From assembly GCA_045650025.1 (NCBI GenBank), contig JAZRQR010000139.1, forward strand, positions 1-8,623: a DNA stretch of 8,623 nucleotides. Direction: 5' to 3'. The DNA comes from SVQP01 sp045650025. Lineage in GTDB: Bacteria; Bacillota; Clostridia; Oscillospirales; CAG-272. Made by a program: the position numbers and the translations under genes. Positions 5,326 through 8,623 of the stretch are shown here, in pieces. Below the pieces are notes generated by a model. The model did not search any database. It had not been told where the DNA came from and saw nothing but the letters and a program-made list of their open reading frames with translations. Position 1 is the first letter of the stretch. Each line of letters opens with the position of its first letter.

Positions 5326-5364
5326 AAAAAACACGAGAACCCATGTGGGTTCTCGTGTTTTTTT
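5326..5364. terminator. Strong bidirectional terminator between convergent genes
   Basis: CACGAGAACCC and GGGTTCTCGTG form a perfect 11-base stem with a 4-base loop, extended by A/T pairs to about 17 pairs. T runs follow on both strands (5358-5364 on plus; the A run 5326-5331 on minus). It ends the acyltransferase transcript from the left and the sensor kinase transcript from the right. Confidence 0.92.
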
Positions 5365-5370
5365 GCACGC

Positions 5371-7080
5371 TTATTTTTGCTTGCCAAACATGACCGACAC
5401 TGTCGTGCCTATGCCAAATTCGCTTTCAATGCTGAGCTTAGCATCCAAGATCGCACAGATGTGCTTCACGATCGCAAGTCCAAGCCCTGTGCCACCAATG
5501 CGCTTGGAATGCGATTTATCCACGCGGTAAAATCGCTCACAAAGCCTTGGCAAATGCGTTTTTTCAATGCCGATACCCGTATCCTTGACTTGCAGCAAAA
5601 CGCCCTGCTCGCACTCTTGCAGCACCACGGTCACACTGCCGTCGTCCTTGTTGTATTTCACGGCGTTGGAAATCAGATTTTCCACAAGCTCGACCATCAT
5701 GTTATAATCGGAAGTCAGGCAGGCGGAGCCCTCAACGCTGACTGTCAGATTTTTTGCCTTGATTCTTTCGGTCAGCCCCTCCAGAATGTCCTTGGAAATC
5801 TCGTCCAAAGAAACCTTGCTAAGCGTTCTTTTTGGGGCTTCACCGCCCTCGATCATAGAAAGCATCAGCATATCCGAAATCAGCGAACCAAGACGCAGGC
5901 TTTCCTTATGGATGCGCCCCAGCTGCTTTTTGGATACCTCGTCCATTCCCTCTTTGTTCATCAGCATCTCCGAAAAGCCTTGCATAACCGTGATGGGAGT
6001 TTTGAGCTCGTGCGAAGCGTTTGCGAAGAAATCGCTTTTTTGTTTGGCGATCAGCTTCTCTGCCGTAATATCGGTCACGATCAAAATAGACTCGATGTTG
6101 TCCGAAATTGCGGGATCGGTCACCCGTGTTAGCACAAAAGAAAGCACTTTGTCCTCATATTGATACGTAAAGGAATAGTTTTCCTGCAAATGGCGTGAGA
6201 TCTTTCCATGGATCTCGCAATCGCGGATCATATCGATCAGACCGATACCAATATCATTATGCGTGCTGCCAAACAACGCAACGGCACTCTTATTTGCAAA
6301 GACAATACGCTCAAATTTATCCAGCGCGATAATGCTTTGCGACACGTTATCCAGCACAGCGTTGAGTTTAACGCGCTCGCCGTCCGCAATGCGAATATGG
6401 TTATGGATATTGGCGTTGAGCTCATTGATCTGATTGAGCACCGAAAACAGCTCCGGCTCGCTCATATCTGTTTTAATTGGCGCGTATTCCCCCTCGTTAA
6501 GACTCTTGAGGCTTTCCCCGATTTCGGTAATCTTAGAGGACACATTGCGCGACAAAAGATTTGCCAACAAGAACGAGATGCCCAAGGAAATCAGCAGAAC
6601 CACGATCAACAGCGGAATTAACGCATTGATATAAGAAGAAATATGGCTGCTTCTGACCGCCAAGCGCAAAATGATCTGCGAGCCGTCCGAAAGCGTGGTC
6701 ACAGTGGCATAATAGGTCATGTCACACTTGAAGGTTTCGGAATAACGGCGCACTGTATCGGATTTGCCTGCAAGCGCGTTTTGAATTTCTTCCCTGTCCT
6801 TGTGGTTGTCCAGCTCTGCAGAGGTGTCGCTTTCATAAAGCACGTTGCCGTCCAGATCAAACACCGTAATACGCAGCTCGGGGTTGCCTGCATATTTTTG
6901 AAACAATGCAAAATCCGCCCGCTCGTTTAACAGCTCGGCAGCAAGCTCGGTTTCTTCCTTGAGTCGCTCGTTGACAACGAACGTCGTATTCAAATTGACC
7001 GCCAAAACACCAAAGGCGAACATCAGCAACACCAAGATCAGGATCGCGACAAAAAATCTGACAAATATTTTCTTTTTCAT
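5371..7080 (-). CDS. PhoR-like sensor histidine kinase
   Basis: Predicted 569-residue membrane sensor kinase that phosphorylates the response regulator encoded just upstream. Layout: membrane segment 1 (about 8-30), an extracytoplasmic sensor region (about 31-148), membrane segment 2 (about 152-175), a HAMP-like linker (about 176-230), a PAS domain (about 236-340), a HisKA dimerisation domain with phospho-acceptor His357 in SHELKTPITV, and an ATPase domain with N box (Asn472 in LISNAVKYNKDD), G1 box DTGIGI (500-505), F box FYRVD and G2 box GGTGLGL (529-535). All catalytic boxes are intact. This order matches PhoR/WalK-type kinases. Its ATG overlaps the regulator's TGA by four bases (ATGA), implying translational coupling, and it shares that gene's promoter. 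A phosphate-sensing role is inferred from the neighbouring transporter and Pho-like boxes. WalK-like or other roles remain possible. Confidence 0.92.
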   Translation of the reverse strand: MKKKIFVRFFVAILILVLLMFAFGVLAVNLNTTFVVNERLKEETELAAELLNERADFALFQKYAGNPELRITVFDLDGNVLYESDTSAELDNHKDREEIQNALAGKSDTVRRYSETFKCDMTYYATVTTLSDGSQIILRLAVRSSHISSYINALIPLLIVVLLISLGISFLLANLLSRNVSSKITEIGESLKSLNEGEYAPIKTDMSEPELFSVLNQINELNANIHNHIRIADGERVKLNAVLDNVSQSIIALDKFERIVFANKSAVALFGSTHNDIGIGLIDMIRDCEIHGKISRHLQENYSFTYQYEDKVLSFVLTRVTDPAISDNIESILIVTDITAEKLIAKQKSDFFANASHELKTPITVMQGFSEMLMNKEGMDEVSKKQLGRIHKESLRLGSLISDMLMLSMIEGGEAPKRTLSKVSLDEISKDILEGLTERIKAKNLTVSVEGSACLTSDYNMMVELVENLISNAVKYNKDDGSVTVVLQECEQGVLLQVKDTGIGIEKTHLPRLCERFYRVDKSHSKRIGGTGLGLAIVKHICAILDAKLSIESEFGIGTTVSVMFGKQK

Positions 7081-7745
7081 ACTGCTTCAAAGCGATAACC
7101 GATACCGCGCACGGTCACGATTACCTCGCCCCCTCCACATGCCGCAATTTTGTCGCGCAGCTGCGAGATATGAATATCCAGCGTGCGCGTCTCTCCCATA
7201 AAGGTCTCTCCCCAAACGTGACGGAACAGCTCCTCACGTGCAACCGTGACACCCGCATTGCCAATCAGCATTTTAAGCAATTTAAACTCCTTGAGAGTCA
7301 GCCCCAGGTCGAGGTTTTGATAAAAGATCTTATAAACGTTGTTGTCGATCACAAATCCGCTTTGGTTGGTTACGTACAAATTGGCGCGGCGCAGATTGGT
7401 CTTGACGCGCGCGATCAGCTCCAGAACCGAGAAAGGCTTGGTCATGTAGTCGTCCGCGCCCTTATTCAGCCCCTTAACCGCACTGATCTCATCGGATTTT
7501 GCGCTGACAATGATCACGGGAATCTTCTCATCTACCTCGCGAATCTTGGTCAGTATCGTGTATCCGTCCATATCGGGCAGCATGATATCAAGGATAATAA
7601 GACCGGGACGCACCTGATCAAAGCGCACAAAAAAGTCTTTGCCGTTTTCAAACATTTCCGTTGCATATAAGCCTTCAAACGCTCCCTCGTACAGCTCTCG
7701 GATGCCCTCGTCGTCCTCGACTATGTAAATCATTTCGTTATTCAA
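7077..7745 (-). CDS. PhoP/PhoB-like OmpR-family response regulator
   Basis: Predicted 222-residue DNA-binding response regulator. The receiver domain has the acidic pocket EDD (10-12), phosphorylated Asp53 in ILDIMLPDMDG, Ser81 and Lys103 in TKPF. The C-terminal winged helix (about 130-222) includes TRTLDIHISQLRDKI and ends VRGIGYRFE, as in OmpR/PhoB. Start choice: GGAGGG (7756-7761) is 10 bases from TTG 7745, giving MNNEMIYIVEDD. The next ATG at 7733 is 22 bases from that site, too far. A longer in-frame ATG at 7823 would lie inside the -35 region of the promoter, so it is rejected. It is co-transcribed with the downstream kinase (ATGA overlap) and divergent from a phosphate transporter. Four Pho-box-like repeats over its promoter suggest autoregulation. 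Confidence 0.92.
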   Translation of the reverse strand: MNNEMIYIVEDDEGIRELYEGAFEGLYATEMFENGKDFFVRFDQVRPGLIILDIMLPDMDGYTILTKIREVDEKIPVIIVSAKSDEISAVKGLNKGADDYMTKPFSVLELIARVKTNLRRANLYVTNQSGFVIDNNVYKIFYQNLDLGLTLKEFKLLKMLIGNAGVTVAREELFRHVWGETFMGETRTLDIHISQLRDKIAACGGGEVIVTVRGIGYRFEAV

Positions 7746-7755
7746 AATATTGGAT

Positions 7756-7761
7756 CCCTCC
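7756..7761 (-). promoter_or_regulatory. Ribosome binding site deciding a TTG start for the response regulator
   Basis: GGAGGG with a 10-base gap to TTG 7745. It is the only good ribosome site between the promoter and the receiver domain. Confidence 0.55.
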
Positions 7762-7794
7762 GTTTGGTCAATATCAAAATAATCGTTTGATACC

Positions 7795-7823
7795 ATTATA
7801 CCACAACACTTTTGTAAAATCAA
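7795..7823 (-). promoter_or_regulatory. Promoter of the response regulator-kinase operon
   Basis: On the minus strand TTGATT (7818-7823), a 17-base spacer and TATAAT (7795-7800). The -10 is perfect and the -35 matches 4 of 6, as is usual for activated promoters. The -35 lies between two TTACA cores of the Pho-like array. Confidence 0.75.
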
Positions 7824-7860
7824 TGTAATATCTCTCGCTGCAATGTAATGTTTATGTAAA
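7813..7860 (-). promoter_or_regulatory. Pho-box-like array, four TTACA repeats
   Basis: On the minus strand there are four TTACA cores, seen as TGTAA on the plus strand at 7813, 7824, 7844 and 7855. The outer two read TTTACA and the inner two ATTACA. Spacings are 11, 20 and 11 bases, placing all on about one face of the helix. B. subtilis PhoP is known to bind direct repeats of TT(A/C/T)A(C/T)A with about 11-base period. The array straddles the regulator -35 and ends six bases before the transporter -35, so it could control both promoters. Confidence 0.65.
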
Positions 7861-7865
7861 GTCTA

Positions 7866-7895
7866 TTGACCGAGCATTTTTTCAGGTGTTATAAT
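7866..7895 (+). promoter_or_regulatory. Promoter of the Na/Pi cotransporter gene
   Basis: TTGACC (7866-7871), an 18-base spacer and TATAAT (7890-7895). The start is expected near 7902, leaving about 58 bases before ATG 7960. Confidence 0.75.
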
Positions 7896-7948
7896 GGCTT
7901 GGCTTTTGTAATACGCCAAAAAATAACAATCAACACATACACAATTAT

Positions 7949-7953
7949 GGAGG
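7949..7953 (+). promoter_or_regulatory. Ribosome binding site of the transporter gene
   Basis: GGAGG six bases before ATG 7960 fixes the start of the transporter reading frame. Confidence 0.75.
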
Positions 7954-7959
7954 TTTTAT

Positions 7960-8623
7960 ATGTTCGATATTTTTGACGCGCTTGCCTTGATCGGCGGTCT
8001 TTGCTTATTCCTGTTCGGCATGAACATTATGGGCGACGGTCTGGAAAGACGCGCAGGAAACAGCTTGAAGGCACTGCTTGGCAAGCTGACCAACAGCAAG
8101 CTCAAGGGCTTTTTGACAGGTCTCGGTGTGACCGCCGTCATTCAAAGCTCCTCTGCTACGACGGTCATGGTCGTGGGCTTTGTTAACTCCAAGGTCATGA
8201 CCTTAAAGCAATCCATCGGCGTGATTATGGGTGCGAACATCGGTACGACAGTGACCGCATGGGTCCTCAGCCTTGGCGGCATTTCCAGTGACAACATCAT
8301 CATGAAGCTGCTCAAGCCCATGTCCTTTACGCCCATCCTCGCCTTGATCGGCATTGGACTTATCATGTTCTCCAAGTCCTCGAAAAGAAAGGACGTGGGT
8401 ACCATTCTGCTCGGCTTTGCAACGCTGATGTTCGGTATGGATGCCATGAGCGACGCGGTTGCGGGACTTGCGGACGTGCCCGAGTTCCAAAATCTGTTCC
8501 TTGCGTTTACCAATCCCGTGCTTGGTGTGCTTGTGGGCGCACTGGTCACCGCGATCATTCAATCCAGCTCTGCATCCGTGGGCATTCTGCAGGCGTTATC
8601 CGCAACGGGGGCTGTTTCCTATT
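7960..8623 (+). CDS. Na/Pi cotransporter family protein (partial, 3' end beyond window)
   Basis: The first 221 residues of a membrane transporter of the sodium-dependent phosphate cotransporter family (NptA/PF02690 type), expected to import phosphate with sodium or set internal phosphate. It begins MFDIFDALALIGGLCLFLFGMN, a typical first membrane helix. The family's duplicated signature is present twice: QSSSATT (62-68) and QSSSASVGIL (201-210), each in an inverted-repeat half. GANIGTT (91-97) is also conserved. Several further hydrophobic segments lie between, with a short cytoplasmic loop rich in Ser/Lys (138-145). The frame is open to the last base, so the C-terminus is not visible; many bacterial relatives continue with a PhoU-like domain. 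It is divergent from the PhoP/PhoR-like pair, with Pho-like boxes directly upstream of its promoter. Direct ion or substrate specificity is inferred from the family. Confidence 0.93.
   Translation, partial: MFDIFDALALIGGLCLFLFGMNIMGDGLERRAGNSLKALLGKLTNSKLKGFLTGLGVTAVIQSSSATTVMVVGFVNSKVMTLKQSIGVIMGANIGTTVTAWVLSLGGISSDNIIMKLLKPMSFTPILALIGIGLIMFSKSSKRKDVGTILLGFATLMFGMDAMSDAVAGLADVPEFQNLFLAFTNPVLGVLVGALVTAIIQSSSASVGILQALSATGAVSY

Noticed and set aside
3767..5368. A 533-codon open frame on the minus strand
   Set aside because: It covers two recognised plus-strand genes, a terminator and a promoter region, and shows no domain features or ribosome site.
8142..8558. Overlapping minus-strand open frames near the right edge
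   Set aside because: They are antisense to the Na/Pi cotransporter, whose QSSSA repeats are unmistakable.
1..8623. CRISPR array, tRNA or rRNA gene, or a defence or secretion system
   Set aside because: No regularly spaced repeats, cloverleaf-like arms or rRNA motifs were seen, and every sizeable gene has a housekeeping, signalling or transport assignment or is a single small unknown.

Overview
The window looks like chromosomal DNA from an anaerobic Firmicute, most likely a clostridium-type gut lineage. The signs are strong AGGAGG-type ribosome sites, textbook TTGACA-17-TATAAT promoters, intrinsic terminators, a YlbM/YlbN/L32 neighbourhood known from Bacillus subtilis, and a PhoP/PhoR-like pair. 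I cannot name the genus. It is ordinary housekeeping and regulatory DNA; I see no phage, CRISPR array, toxin system or complete mobile element. The interest lies mostly in the intergenic control regions.

Left block (1-2311, minus strand): a clean promoter at 2283-2311 reads through a 165-base leader into yceD (DUF177), rpmF (ribosomal protein L32, with a possible internal promoter) and a lipoprotein related to trigger factor, ending at a terminator at the left edge. The leader contains a 27-codon reading frame with a strong ribosome site, in frame with yceD and overlapped by two inverted repeats.

Middle block (2451-5364, plus strand): tmcAL (ylbM, tRNA-Met cytidine acetate ligase) is transcribed divergently from yceD. 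A two-copy degenerate REP-like repeat lies between the two promoters. Next is a small conserved protein of unknown function with its own promoter and terminator, then a PlsC-type acyltransferase with a zinc ribbon and a beta-rich C-terminal tail. A strong bidirectional terminator separates it from the convergent genes.

Right block (5371-8623): a response regulator and sensor kinase overlap by four bases (ATGA) on the minus strand. They are divergent from a sodium/phosphate cotransporter gene that runs off the right edge. The divergent region carries four TTACA cores (read on the minus strand) in two pairs, each pair with 11-base spacing. These sit over the regulator's own promoter and just upstream of the transporter promoter, which is the arrangement expected of Pho boxes. 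The simplest reading is a self-regulated phosphate-starvation switch that also controls a phosphate transporter.
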